Notes: a model not told the origin generated them from the sequence alone. Shown: positions 6,868 to 13,269, numbered from the stretch's first letter. The stretch is 13,606 nucleotides of DNA from Cyanobium gracile_A (GCF_034931305.1 NZ_JAYGHY010000068.1:1-13606), one strand, 5' to 3'. A program made the numbers and translations.

Positions 6868-8045
6868 GCGACCGTTTCGCGGACGCGTTCCTCGATGGGG
6901 CCGTCCCTCTGGATCTCCTGCGCCAGCGGGCCCACAACCTGCGCTGGGCCGAGCAGGCCCCGGGGGTGATCCCGCTGACCGCCGCCGATCCGGACTTCCC
7001 GGCGGCCCCGTCCATCCGCGAGGCGATCGCCGATTACGCCCACTCCGGCGTGTTCAGCTACGGACCCGCCGGCGGCCTGCCGTCCTTCCGGCAGGCGGTG
7101 GCCCATTACCTCCGCCAGCGGGGGGCGCCCGTTTCGGCCGCGGGGGTGGTGGCGGTGAACAGTGCGGCGGCGGGTCTGGCCCTGCTGGCCCGCCACTGGC
7201 TGTCGCCCGGTGACGAGGCGATCGTGTTGGATCCGGTCGATTTCCTCTTTGCCCACACGGTCCGCAGCGCCGGCGGGGTGCCGCTGTTGTGGCGGATCAC
7301 CCCTGACGCCCCCCTGGACTTCGCGGCCCTGGAGGCGCTGGTGACCAGTCGCACCCGACTGGTCTGCCTCTGCAACCCCCACAATCCCCTGGGCCGCTGT
7401 TTTCGCCGCGACGAACTCGAATCCCTGGGCCGCTTCTGCCTGGAGCGGGGTCTGCGGGTGCTGAGTGATGAGGTGTGGAGTGATGTGGTCTACCCGCCGG
7501 CCACCTTCACCAGCTGGCTGGCCCTGGCTCCGGAACTGGCCGGCCTCGGGGCGGTGGTGCACGGCTTTTCCAAGTCCTTCGGCCTGGCCGGGTTGCGGGT
7601 GGGTTACGTGGCGATGGTGGATCCGGAGGCGGCCGCCAGGCTCCTGGCCGACAGCGAGTTGCCCTCCACCGTCGATGGCGTCGCCACCCTCAGCCAGGTG
7701 GCCGCCACGGCCGCCTACGGCCCCGAGGGCCTGGCCTGGCTGGAGGCGTTCCTGCGCCACCTGCTGGACCGCCGCGACCAGGCCGTCACCCGGCTGGCGG
7801 CGATCCCCGGCCTGCGGGTGCATCCACCGGCGGCCACCTTCGTGCTGTTCGTCGGCCTGCCGCCGCGGTCCGAGAGCGTCGAAGAGATGGTGGAGCGCCT
7901 GCGGCGGGAGCACGGGGTGGCGGTGGTGCCGGGGAGCCCCCGCTGGTTTGGGCCCGGGGCGGCGGGCCACCTGCGCCTGAGTTTCGCCACCTCCGAGGCC
8001 CTGCTGGCGGAGGGCCTCAATCGCCTGGCGGCTGGTCTGTCCTGA
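6864..8045 (+). CDS. PLP-dependent aminotransferase class I/II, PatB/MalY-like (possible C-S beta-lyase)
   Basis: A 393-residue fold-type I PLP enzyme. TAADPDFPAAPSIREAI near 39-55 and the NPHNPLGRCF segment (171-180) are typical of the PatB/MalY subgroup, which includes cystathionine beta-lyases as well as aminotransferases. Catalytic residues are visible: N174, D202 in SDEVW (pyridine nitrogen contact), K237 in GFSKSFGLAG as the PLP Schiff-base lysine, and R371 in LRLSF for the substrate carboxylate. The enzyme should be active; whether it transaminates or cleaves C-S bonds is not decided by the motifs. The ATG overlaps the monooxygenase stop (ATGA), indicating a translationally coupled pair. 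The last 29 bp overlap the converging MOSC gene. Confidence 0.9.
   Translation: MSDRFADAFLDGAVPLDLLRQRAHNLRWAEQAPGVIPLTAADPDFPAAPSIREAIADYAHSGVFSYGPAGGLPSFRQAVAHYLRQRGAPVSAAGVVAVNSAAAGLALLARHWLSPGDEAIVLDPVDFLFAHTVRSAGGVPLLWRITPDAPLDFAALEALVTSRTRLVCLCNPHNPLGRCFRRDELESLGRFCLERGLRVLSDEVWSDVVYPPATFTSWLALAPELAGLGAVVHGFSKSFGLAGLRVGYVAMVDPEAAARLLADSELPSTVDGVATLSQVAATAAYGPEGLAWLEAFLRHLLDRRDQAVTRLAAIPGLRVHPPAATFVLFVGLPPRSESVEEMVERLRREHGVAVVPGSPRWFGPGAAGHLRLSFATSEALLAEGLNRLAAGLS
7022..7031. repeat. HIP1 site with extended core GGCGATCGCC
   Basis: An exact HIP1 octamer with the flanking G and C of the extended cyanobacterial form, inside the PLP enzyme gene. It supports the same origin as the copy at 904-911. 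Confidence 0.6.
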
Positions 8046-8865
8046 GCAGCCGCACCGGATCGCCCACGGCCACCGGGCCGGGGGTCAGCACGCTGAGGCG
8101 GAGGCCGGCCACCACGCCGTTGTGGCGGGCGGTGGCCCGCAGGATCTCCAGGTCTTCGCCCAGGGGGCCCTGGGCCAGGGTGGTGACCACGCAGCGGGGG
8201 CAGCCGCCATCGACCCGCAGCACCAGCTGCTCGCCGATCTGCAGACAGGAGCCGCCCCAGGCCTCTTCCACGAAGCCCTCGGCTCCCGTCGGCGTCTGGA
8301 TCAGCAGGTTGGGGCGGAACCGTTCGACGGCGAAGTCCAGCTGGGGTTCTAGCTGCCGCAGCCGTTCCAGGGTGGCGGTGGTGATGGCGTGGATGGGGCA
8401 GGCATCAAAGAAGGTGCCCGCAGGCAATTCCAGGGCGTTGGTTTCGTCCTGGAAGGCGCGGCCTTCCACTGGCGGCCAGTACTGGTCGAGGCTGGCGCCG
8501 TCCGGTGGGGTGTCGAGCAGGCTCACCCGGCGCCCGAACAGCTCGCTGAAGAAGGCACCGACATCGGCGTCATCGCTGCAGAGCTCAGCGGCCCCATCCT
8601 CCTGGCGCGGGCCGATCAGCACCGGAGGCAGGGGCGCCGACGGCCCGGGTTCCTCCCGGAAGCGGGCGCGGTAGTCGAGCAGATCCCTCCAGAGGCGTGG
8701 GTTCTTGGCGCTGGCCACCCGGCCGCTGGCGTGGTCCCACAGGGCATAGACCCGATCGCCCAGGATGCCCCGGGCTTCCACGTCCAGCCGCTGGGGAGAG
8801 TCCCCGAGCATCGATTTGACCGGGTAACGCCAGAGCGTCTGCACCGTTCCCACCAGCTCCTGCAC
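8017..8865 (-). CDS. MOSC domain protein with N-terminal beta-barrel domain
   Basis: A 282-residue protein with a MOSC_N-type beta-barrel region (about 5-120, beginning VQTLWRYPVKSM) and a MOSC domain (about 135-275). Segments DACPIHAITTATL, RFRPNLLI, EAWGGSCLQIG and GGCPRCVVTT match the arrangement in mARC/YiiM-like proteins. C225, in the RCVVTT context, corresponds to the molybdenum-ligating cysteine of mARC, so the protein probably binds molybdenum cofactor and may reduce N-hydroxylated compounds or carry sulfur. No 2Fe-2S domain is fused, so an electron donor must come from elsewhere. The start is GTG; a second GTG at residue 5 has CAGGAG in front and could be the true start. Nearby moeA, moaE and moaD fit a molybdenum theme, though they lie about 6 kb away. 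Confidence 0.92.
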   Translation of the reverse strand: MQELVGTVQTLWRYPVKSMLGDSPQRLDVEARGILGDRVYALWDHASGRVASAKNPRLWRDLLDYRARFREEPGPSAPLPPVLIGPRQEDGAAELCSDDADVGAFFSELFGRRVSLLDTPPDGASLDQYWPPVEGRAFQDETNALELPAGTFFDACPIHAITTATLERLRQLEPQLDFAVERFRPNLLIQTPTGAEGFVEEAWGGSCLQIGEQLVLRVDGGCPRCVVTTLAQGPLGEDLEILRATARHNGVVAGLRLSVLTPGPVAVGDPVRLLRTDQPPGD

Positions 8866-8900
8866 GCGCTAGACCCGTTGTTGCCCGCCCACTCTGTGGG

Positions 8901-8920
8901 CCGGAGCGGGCCGGCTCCGG
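8901..8920. other. GC-rich hairpin between divergent genes
   Basis: CCGGAGC at 8901-8907 pairs perfectly with GCTCCGG at 8914-8920 across a 6-nt loop. It lies in the 107-bp gap between the starts of the MOSC gene (leftward) and the 137-residue protein gene (rightward). There is no T-tract, so it is not a normal terminator. It could act in the 5' leader of the rightward gene. Confidence 0.35.
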
Positions 8921-8972
8921 TAGCAGGACTTACCGTCCGCCAAGGGTTCGCCTGGATCCAGCTGCTGGGGCC

Positions 8973-9386
8973 ATGAAGGAATGCATCCACCTGAGGTCGG
9001 CCCGGTTTCCGCTGCTGCCCAGTGAAGCCGAGGAGCGGGTCAACATCGACCTGGTGGGCAAAGCCCTGGCCCTCTACCTGCAGGAGAAGCTGCAGCGCCT
9101 GGGCAGGGACGTGCCCTTTGTCTGCTGCGAAGACTGGGGCTGGTGGGTGGAGCTGGCCGGAGCCCCCTTTCGCTTCGGGGTCTGCGTCTACAGCCTGCCT
9201 GGCGAGGGGGAGGTGACGGCGTTCTGCTGCACCGACGGAGCCAGTGCCGAGCGGATCTGGAACTGGCGGACGTTCAGCTGGATCGACACCGCGCCATGGG
9301 CGGAGGCCCTGCACGGCGAGCTGCTGGCCATCTTCCAGGACGATCCGGAGGTGGAGCTGCTCGGCAGCGGTCCTACGTTCCCCTGA
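8973..9386 (+). CDS. Conserved-looking protein of unknown function (137 aa)
   Basis: I do not know a function for this protein. It is soluble, acidic and rich in Trp and Cys, with no signal peptide or membrane segment. The middle reads VCCEDWGWWVELAGAPF (about 50-66), which looks like the core of a widespread uncharacterised family, and FCCTDG (84-89) forms a second Cys-Cys pair. Four cysteines in two adjacent pairs (about 51-52 and 85-86) could bind a metal, but this is speculation. The ATG has only a weak GGGG before it. It is divergent from the MOSC gene and converges on the small membrane protein gene with 2 bp between the stop codons. Confidence 0.75.
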   Translation: MKECIHLRSARFPLLPSEAEERVNIDLVGKALALYLQEKLQRLGRDVPFVCCEDWGWWVELAGAPFRFGVCVYSLPGEGEVTAFCCTDGASAERIWNWRTFSWIDTAPWAEALHGELLAIFQDDPEVELLGSGPTFP

Positions 9387-9388
9387 GT

Positions 9389-9553
9389 TCAGGGGCTGCC
9401 GAAGAAGCCGCGGGAGTTGAGCCAGAGGCTCAGCACCACTAGTGGCAACAGGAACCCCGCCAGGATCTGCAGGCGCTGGCGCAGGCCGCCGGGCTCCGCA
9501 GTGAGCTTGGATTTGCCGGGCTTTGGCGGCTGGCGGCGGGATCGCGGGGGCAT
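9389..9553 (-). CDS. Small single-pass membrane protein (54 aa)
   Basis: I do not recognise this protein. Its frame reads ATG to TGA with a strongly basic, proline-rich N-terminus (nine Arg/Lys in the first 27 residues), one hydrophobic segment at about residues 28-45 (LQILAGFLLPLVVLSLWL) and a short polar tail ending FFGSP. The positive-inside rule predicts the N-terminus in the cytoplasm. It starts 4 bp after the stop of the Mrr-like gene, with GAGGAA about 10 nt before the ATG, so the two are probably one operon. The orderly membrane topology and the tight fit between flanking stop codons argue that it is real. A membrane effector or anchor for the Mrr-like protein is possible but unproven. 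Confidence 0.65.
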   Translation of the reverse strand: MPPRSRRQPPKPGKSKLTAEPGGLRQRLQILAGFLLPLVVLSLWLNSRGFFGSP

Positions 9554-9557
9554 GGCT

Positions 9558-10577
9558 TCAGTTCCTCACCAGCGCCTGTTCGAGTGAAAGACGATCCCGG
9601 AGTTCACCGGGGAGGTGGGTCCAGTGGCGGGCGATCAAGTCGGCCAGCTGCTGGCCATTGACCAGGCTGATTCTGGCGAAGCCCTCCTCTGCGGCCGCTG
9701 CCACCGCCGCCGGCTGGAAATCGGCGGTGGTGATGTAGACGCCATGGCCGCCGAATGGAATGAACTGACGCAGTTCCCGCACGGCGTCGGCACCGATGCG
9801 CGCCCCGAGGTTGCCACGGTGAAACCGGGCATGGAGGCGGATGCGTGCCGGTAGCGACAGTCTGATTTCGCCGCAGGCATCGAAGACATCGCGCAGGGCT
9901 CCGTGGTGCTCGGCCCGCTCCCAGTCCTCGAAGCCGAGGGCATCGAGCAGATGAACCACGAGTCGCTCGAAGTCGGGCGGGGTCAGCTGCATCAACTGTT
10001 CCAGCACGATACGGTGCGATTCCTTCCGAGTGGCCGGCGAGTCAGAGGCCACCATGCTGGTCTGGCCGAGGGCCCGGATGAATTCCTCCTTGTGCTCCAC
10101 CATGAAGACGGTCAGCAGTGACCGCATCCGGGTGTGCGCCGGCACGGTGAGGAGGGTGCGGATGGAATCCCGGAACGGCGTGGAGAAAAGGTCCAGCCGG
10201 ATCGGTTCTGCCGCCCAGGTGACGGGACGCCGATGCCGCAGGGGGCAGCCGTCGTCTCCACTGGGGTCGTAATAGGGCGTGCCCGCGTCTACGACGCCAT
10301 GGATCAGAAGGTCGGTATCCGCCGACGGAATGATGACGTGGTCGTTGGGCTGGATCTCGAACAGAAAGCGATGGATCTCATTGACGTAATTGGAGAGCAG
10401 GATCGCGCTCTGGATGTCCGGGAAGTAGCGACGCACCACCGCATAGAGCTGATCCCGGGTCTGGATGGGGCCGAGATCCTCACTGATCTCCCGCCAGCCG
10501 ATGCCGACGAAGCCGCCCCTGAGGAAATTGTCCGCATACATGCCTCCGCCAGCGCGCACGCACCAGACGTTGGTCAT
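9558..10577 (-). CDS. Mrr-type restriction endonuclease-like protein, probably catalytically dead (339 aa)
   Basis: The N-terminal region (1-150) has the WCVRAGGGMYADNFL..GFVGIGW opening and the PVTWAAEPIRLDLFSTPFRDS segment seen in many proteins that end in an Mrr catalytic domain; it probably recognises DNA or a ligand. The C-terminal domain (about 198-318) begins LTPPDFERLVVHLLDALGF and ends with YITTADF and ISLVNGQQLADLI, as in Mrr_cat nucleases. The expected GDGGxD...QxK active site instead reads RDVFD then HAR (249-251): an aspartate survives (D233), but the Gln and the catalytic Lys are lost. I chose the ATG at 10577; an in-frame ATG at 10739 would add 54 Arg/Pro-rich residues with no family character. 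It lies 4 bp upstream of the small membrane protein gene. It may act as a sensor or DNA-binding defence component, or be a decaying gene. Confidence 0.82.
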   Translation of the reverse strand: MTNVWCVRAGGGMYADNFLRGGFVGIGWREISEDLGPIQTRDQLYAVVRRYFPDIQSAILLSNYVNEIHRFLFEIQPNDHVIIPSADTDLLIHGVVDAGTPYYDPSGDDGCPLRHRRPVTWAAEPIRLDLFSTPFRDSIRTLLTVPAHTRMRSLLTVFMVEHKEEFIRALGQTSMVASDSPATRKESHRIVLEQLMQLTPPDFERLVVHLLDALGFEDWERAEHHGALRDVFDACGEIRLSLPARIRLHARFHRGNLGARIGADAVRELRQFIPFGGHGVYITTADFQPAAVAAAAEEGFARISLVNGQQLADLIARHWTHLPGELRDRLSLEQALVRN

Positions 10578-10798
10578 CGCTGCACCCCAGGGGGGCCCTT
10601 CAAGGCGCGGCTCATGGGAGGAAATCGGGTCGGGAGGGCAGCCCTGATGGCGCCATGGGGATCTGGCTGCTGGTAAAGCCTCTGAGCGAGCGCTCCGGGG
10701 AATTGTCGCGAATCTTGCCGGGAAGCGCATCCTCATCAACCATGAGACGCAGGAGAGCCGTCTGATACCTTCGATCTTAAGGCATCACTCACCATTCA

Positions 10799-11218
10799 TT
10801 AGTTCTTTGGCCCAAGCCGCCGCACGGCCCGCTCCAGGGAGGGCGCCAGCCCGCGCCACTCCTGCCGCCGGGGGCTCCAGATCTGACCGCTCTGCAGCGC
10901 CTCCAGGTCGGCCAGCACCATGTCCTGTCCTTCGTTCAGCTGCAGAGCCTCCAGGGGCACGGTGAGCAGGCCACGGAAGTAGTAGGCGCTGAGCTGGGCC
11001 TCATGGTGCTCGAACCAGAGCGGCAGCGGTGGTGCCCCCCAGCCGATCTCCTCCTGCAGCTCCCGCAGGACGGCCTGCTCCGGCCGCTCGCCTGGATCCA
11101 GGTGGCCGCCGAACAGGCCCCAGCAGCCTGGATGGACGATGCCCTCGATGTCGTCCCGCAGCTGCAGCAGCCAGCGGCCCTCCCGCTCCAGCATCCCCAG
11201 GGCCACCGCGAAGGTCAT
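10799..11218 (-). CDS. NUDIX hydrolase (139 aa)
   Basis: NUDIX enzymes hydrolyse nucleoside diphosphates linked to another group, often removing damaged nucleotides or trimming nucleotide sugars. The full Nudix box is present: G-x5-E-x7-R-E-x2-E-E from GHLDPGER through RELQEEIGW (about residues 38-60 from this start), so the metal-binding glutamates are intact. The box is preceded by HPGCWGLFGGHL, a variant common in this group. I chose the ATG at 11218, which gives the usual MTFAVALGMLEREGRWLLQLRDD opening; an in-frame ATG at 11299 would add 27 low-complexity residues. Neither start has a well-placed Shine-Dalgarno sequence. The substrate is unknown. It is divergent from the small diguanylate cyclase gene and shares a 149-bp region with it. 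Confidence 0.88.
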   Translation of the reverse strand: MTFAVALGMLEREGRWLLQLRDDIEGIVHPGCWGLFGGHLDPGERPEQAVLRELQEEIGWGAPPLPLWFEHHEAQLSAYYFRGLLTVPLEALQLNEGQDMVLADLEALQSGQIWSPRRQEWRGLAPSLERAVRRLGPKN

Positions 11219-11303
11219 GGGTGGGGGCGCGCCATGGGGCGAAGGGGCTGTGGTGGGGGGAGTCTGGCTTGATGATCGCTGCCCGTAGCCCGTTGCCATG
11301 GCC

Positions 11304-11328
11304 TCCCTAGCGTTAGCGACAACACCCT
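11304..11328 (-). promoter_or_regulatory. Candidate regulatory motif between NUDIX and diguanylate cyclase genes (GTCGCTAA)
   Basis: Read on the minus strand this is AGGGTGTTGTCGCTAACGCTAGGGA, matching the segment upstream of the large c-di-GMP gene at 20 of 25 positions and in the same orientation relative to a leftward gene. It lies 86 bp upstream of the chosen NUDIX start and 40 bp upstream of the diguanylate cyclase start, so it could serve either. TAACGC is only a partial minus-10 match. Function is inferred. Confidence 0.3.
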
Positions 11329-11367
11329 CCGAGCACCGGCTCCAGCGGTGACCGAGACCCTGACCGA

Positions 11368-12192
11368 GTGACTGCCGCCGATCTCGCCTTCCTCGTGCTG
11401 CGCGGCGCGACCGCCATCGTCTGCGCTCTGGCCGCGCGCGGCGCAGCGCACCGAGCCGGCCTGAGCGCCCAGCCGCGGCAACGGCGCTGGCGTGCCTGCC
11501 TTGGCGCGGTGGTGATGCTGGCTCTGGGGCTGTTTGCCCTCGAAGACGGGGTGCTCGTGGCGCTCGGTCAGCTGGGTGAGCCGATCGGCTGGCGCAGTTG
11601 GGTATGGGTGCTGCTGGACCTGGTCATCCCCGCCCAGGTGCTCGCCGCGCTGGCCACCCTGCGTCAGCGCGACCGGCTGGAGGCCGAGCTGGCCGCTGCG
11701 GCGCAACGCGACCCGCTCACCGGCCTGCCCAACCGCGCCGGCTTCACCGAGGCGGCCAGTGCGGTCCTCGCTGCGGCCGCGCGCGATGGCCGCCCGGTGG
11801 CGGGCGCCATGCTCGACATCGACCATTTCAAGGCCATCAACGACGGCTGGGGCCATGGGGCGGGCGATGCGGTGTTGCGGGACGTGGCTGCGGCCATGCG
11901 GGCCGTGCTGCGCCCGGGTGATGTGCTGGCGCGGATCGGCGGCGAGGAGTTCGCCGTGGTGCTGTCGGGCGTGGACACCCAGGCCGCCCGCCCCCTGATT
12001 GAGCGGCTGCGGGCGGCGGCGGCAGCGGTGCCCCACCCCGGAGCGCGGGAGCGGCGCGTCACCCTTTCGGGCGGCCTGGCGCCGGTGCAGGGGCTGGGCC
12101 TGGCCGCGCTGGAGAACGGCCTGCGAAGCGCCGACGGCGCCCTCTACGCCGCCAAGGCCGCCGGGCGGAACAGGGTGATGGTGGCGGGCTGA
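11368..12192 (+). CDS. Membrane diguanylate cyclase (GGDEF protein, 274 aa)
   Basis: It makes c-di-GMP from two GTP molecules at the inner face of the membrane. Hydrophobic segments lie at about 5-25, 44-66 and 77-98, followed by a short helical linker (99-114) and a GGDEF domain (115-270). The domain shows DPLTGLPNR, MLDIDHFKAIND, GHGAGDAVL and GGEEF at 191-195, so it should be active. RPGD at 182-185, five residues before GGEEF, is an intact inhibitory site, so product inhibition is expected. The GTG start overlaps the stop of a 7-codon frame (11348-11371) as GTGA. That may be chance, and no strong ribosome site is seen. It is much more GC-rich than the larger c-di-GMP gene in the window, so the two probably have different histories. 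Confidence 0.93.
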   Translation: MTAADLAFLVLRGATAIVCALAARGAAHRAGLSAQPRQRRWRACLGAVVMLALGLFALEDGVLVALGQLGEPIGWRSWVWVLLDLVIPAQVLAALATLRQRDRLEAELAAAAQRDPLTGLPNRAGFTEAASAVLAAAARDGRPVAGAMLDIDHFKAINDGWGHGAGDAVLRDVAAAMRAVLRPGDVLARIGGEEFAVVLSGVDTQAARPLIERLRAAAAAVPHPGARERRVTLSGGLAPVQGLGLAALENGLRSADGALYAAKAAGRNRVMVAG

Positions 12193-12304
12193 TGGGCGGG
12201 GGGTACCCGGGAGCGGTGGTGCATGAACGGATCCTTGCCCAATTCGCGCCAACTCCTGGGTGCCCAGCCTTGAGGGTGCAACTTGAGCGAGGCCCTCCGA
12301 TGAC

Positions 12305-12317
12305 GAGCGTGACGCTC
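12305..12317. repeat. Short inverted repeat GAGCGT-G-ACGCTC
   Basis: A perfect 6-bp inverted repeat around one central base, in the 231-bp gap between the converging diguanylate cyclase and DUF1036 genes. The arms are too close to form a stable hairpin. A dimeric protein could bind it, but there is no promoter context. It is a weak feature. Confidence 0.25.
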
Positions 12318-12423
12318 ATGACTGATTTGTTCTTCGCAGGAGGAAAGGGTGGAGGTGACTGGCTGGAAGGTGCCACGGTACGCAGCGTGAACAGCCGCGG
12401 CAGCACGTCAGACTGACATCTGC

Positions 12424-13269
12424 TCATTGAGGGGTAAGCATGATGCTGGCCCCGCGACCATCCACATTTCGATCGAAGAAGAGATAGTGCTTAAAACGCC
12501 AACCGCAGGTGCCACGACCGGCATCGGGGATCTCAAACTTCTGTCCAGGGTCGACGCAAACTCGCCATTTTCCTTTCCAGTTTAAATTCTTGGTTTCGGC
12601 ATAGGCATAGAGCCGGCCTCGGTAACCTGGGGGAAGAGCCAGATTGTCGCAGTCACCCTGGGCAACCTCATACCAGCCTTTACTGGTCAGGCGGCCATGT
12701 TTGTCCGTCAATGCCTTGGCGACATAGGCCGACCCGTCGCCGGCGTTGTTACAGACGCGCAGGGCCGTCTGCGCCGGGCGCTGCTGCCCACTGGCGGCGA
12801 TCGTCTCCCTGAGGTTGCCGCGTGCATCAAGCACGTCGCAACGCCACTTGCTGTTTGGGGCGTAGACCTCAATCTTGTCGCCCCGTCGCCAGTTGGCCCG
12901 GCATATCGAAATCCAGTTGCCAACGCCGCTTGGCTGGCCGGGTACGAGGCTGAGTCCGCGGCTGGCCAGCTTGAGCCCCAGCCTCAAAAGGATCTCCTTG
13001 AGGTCTGGATCCCTCGAGACGTCGATGCCAATCGAGACGGGAGAACGACAATTCGACTGACAACAGGCTTGGCGTCCAGGAGCCAGTGTTTCGAACTTTG
13101 CTCCGCGCACGATTTGAAACGACCTGTTGGCACGATTGACGATGCAGAAGGCCCCGTCGACGGCGGAAGCTGGAGCGGCCCAGAGGAGGCTGCCCCCCAC
13201 CCCGAGTGACAGCAACAGCGCCATGGCTTGGAGCGGAGAGCTGTGGAGCCCCTGGCCAGAAGGGTCCAT
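12424..13269 (-). CDS. Secreted cysteine-rich DUF1036 protein, apparently with two related halves (281 aa)
   Basis: A Sec signal peptide is visible: a hydrophobic core at about 16-31 and an APASA cleavage site before V37. The C-terminal half (about 168-265) matches DUF1036: LRVCNN, GWYEVAQGDC, LYAYAETKNLNWKGKWRVC, then FEIPDAGRGTC. DUF1036 proteins are usually single-domain and small, with no known biochemical role. The first half (38-147) seems to repeat the pattern, with FCIVNRANRS, LAPGRQACC, ICRAN and KIEVYAPNSKWRC. The ten cysteines of the mature chain (42, 69, 70, 74, 123, 144, 173, 207, 238, 255) suggest disulfides outside the cytoplasm. AAAAGGA lies just upstream of the ATG. Composition is less GC-rich than the neighbours. 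No partner gene is evident; it stands alone between convergent and unrelated genes. Confidence 0.8.
   Translation of the reverse strand: MDPSGQGLHSSPLQAMALLLSLGVGGSLLWAAPASAVDGAFCIVNRANRSFQIVRGAKFETLAPGRQACCQSNCRSPVSIGIDVSRDPDLKEILLRLGLKLASRGLSLVPGQPSGVGNWISICRANWRRGDKIEVYAPNSKWRCDVLDARGNLRETIAASGQQRPAQTALRVCNNAGDGSAYVAKALTDKHGRLTSKGWYEVAQGDCDNLALPPGYRGRLYAYAETKNLNWKGKWRVCVDPGQKFEIPDAGRGTCGWRFKHYLFFDRNVDGRGASIMLTPQ

Noticed and set aside
6753..7970. Minus-strand open frame of 405 codons, and a similar one at 5746-6786
   Set aside because: Both are antisense shadows of the monooxygenase and PLP enzyme genes, whose motifs are complete.
10647..10656. 10-bp palindrome ATGGCGCCAT between the Mrr-like and NUDIX genes
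   Set aside because: Short GC-rich palindromes are common in such DNA, and no second copy or promoter context was seen nearby.
10578..10739. 54-residue N-terminal extension of the Mrr-like protein
   Set aside because: Arg/Pro-rich sequence without family resemblance; the family's opening strand begins right after the ATG at 10577.
11219..11299. 27-residue N-terminal extension of the NUDIX protein
   Set aside because: Ser/Pro/Thr-rich and unlike the family, whose members begin at the strand starting MTFAVALGM.
11348..11371. Seven-codon leader frame overlapping the diguanylate cyclase GTG
   Set aside because: Too short to judge; no ribosome site and no attenuation-type codon run, so regulation is not supported.
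12338..12390. AGGAGG followed 5 nt later by a 13-codon GTG frame ending TGA
   Set aside because: A good ribosome site, but the product is very short, no gene follows that it could regulate (the next gene is on the other strand), and such patterns arise by chance in GC-rich DNA.
12192..12416. Plus-strand 74-codon frame starting in the stop of the diguanylate cyclase gene (TGATG)
   Set aside because: Composition is not protein-like and there is no recognisable domain, signal or membrane segment.
12059..12427. Minus-strand frame of 122 codons whose ATG overlaps the DUF1036 stop as ATGA
   Set aside because: The product is Pro/Arg-rich, most of it is antisense to the diguanylate cyclase gene, and no ribosome site is seen; the overlap is probably chance.
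12697..13209. Plus-strand 170-codon open frame
   Set aside because: Antisense to the DUF1036 gene, which has a signal peptide and conserved cysteines.
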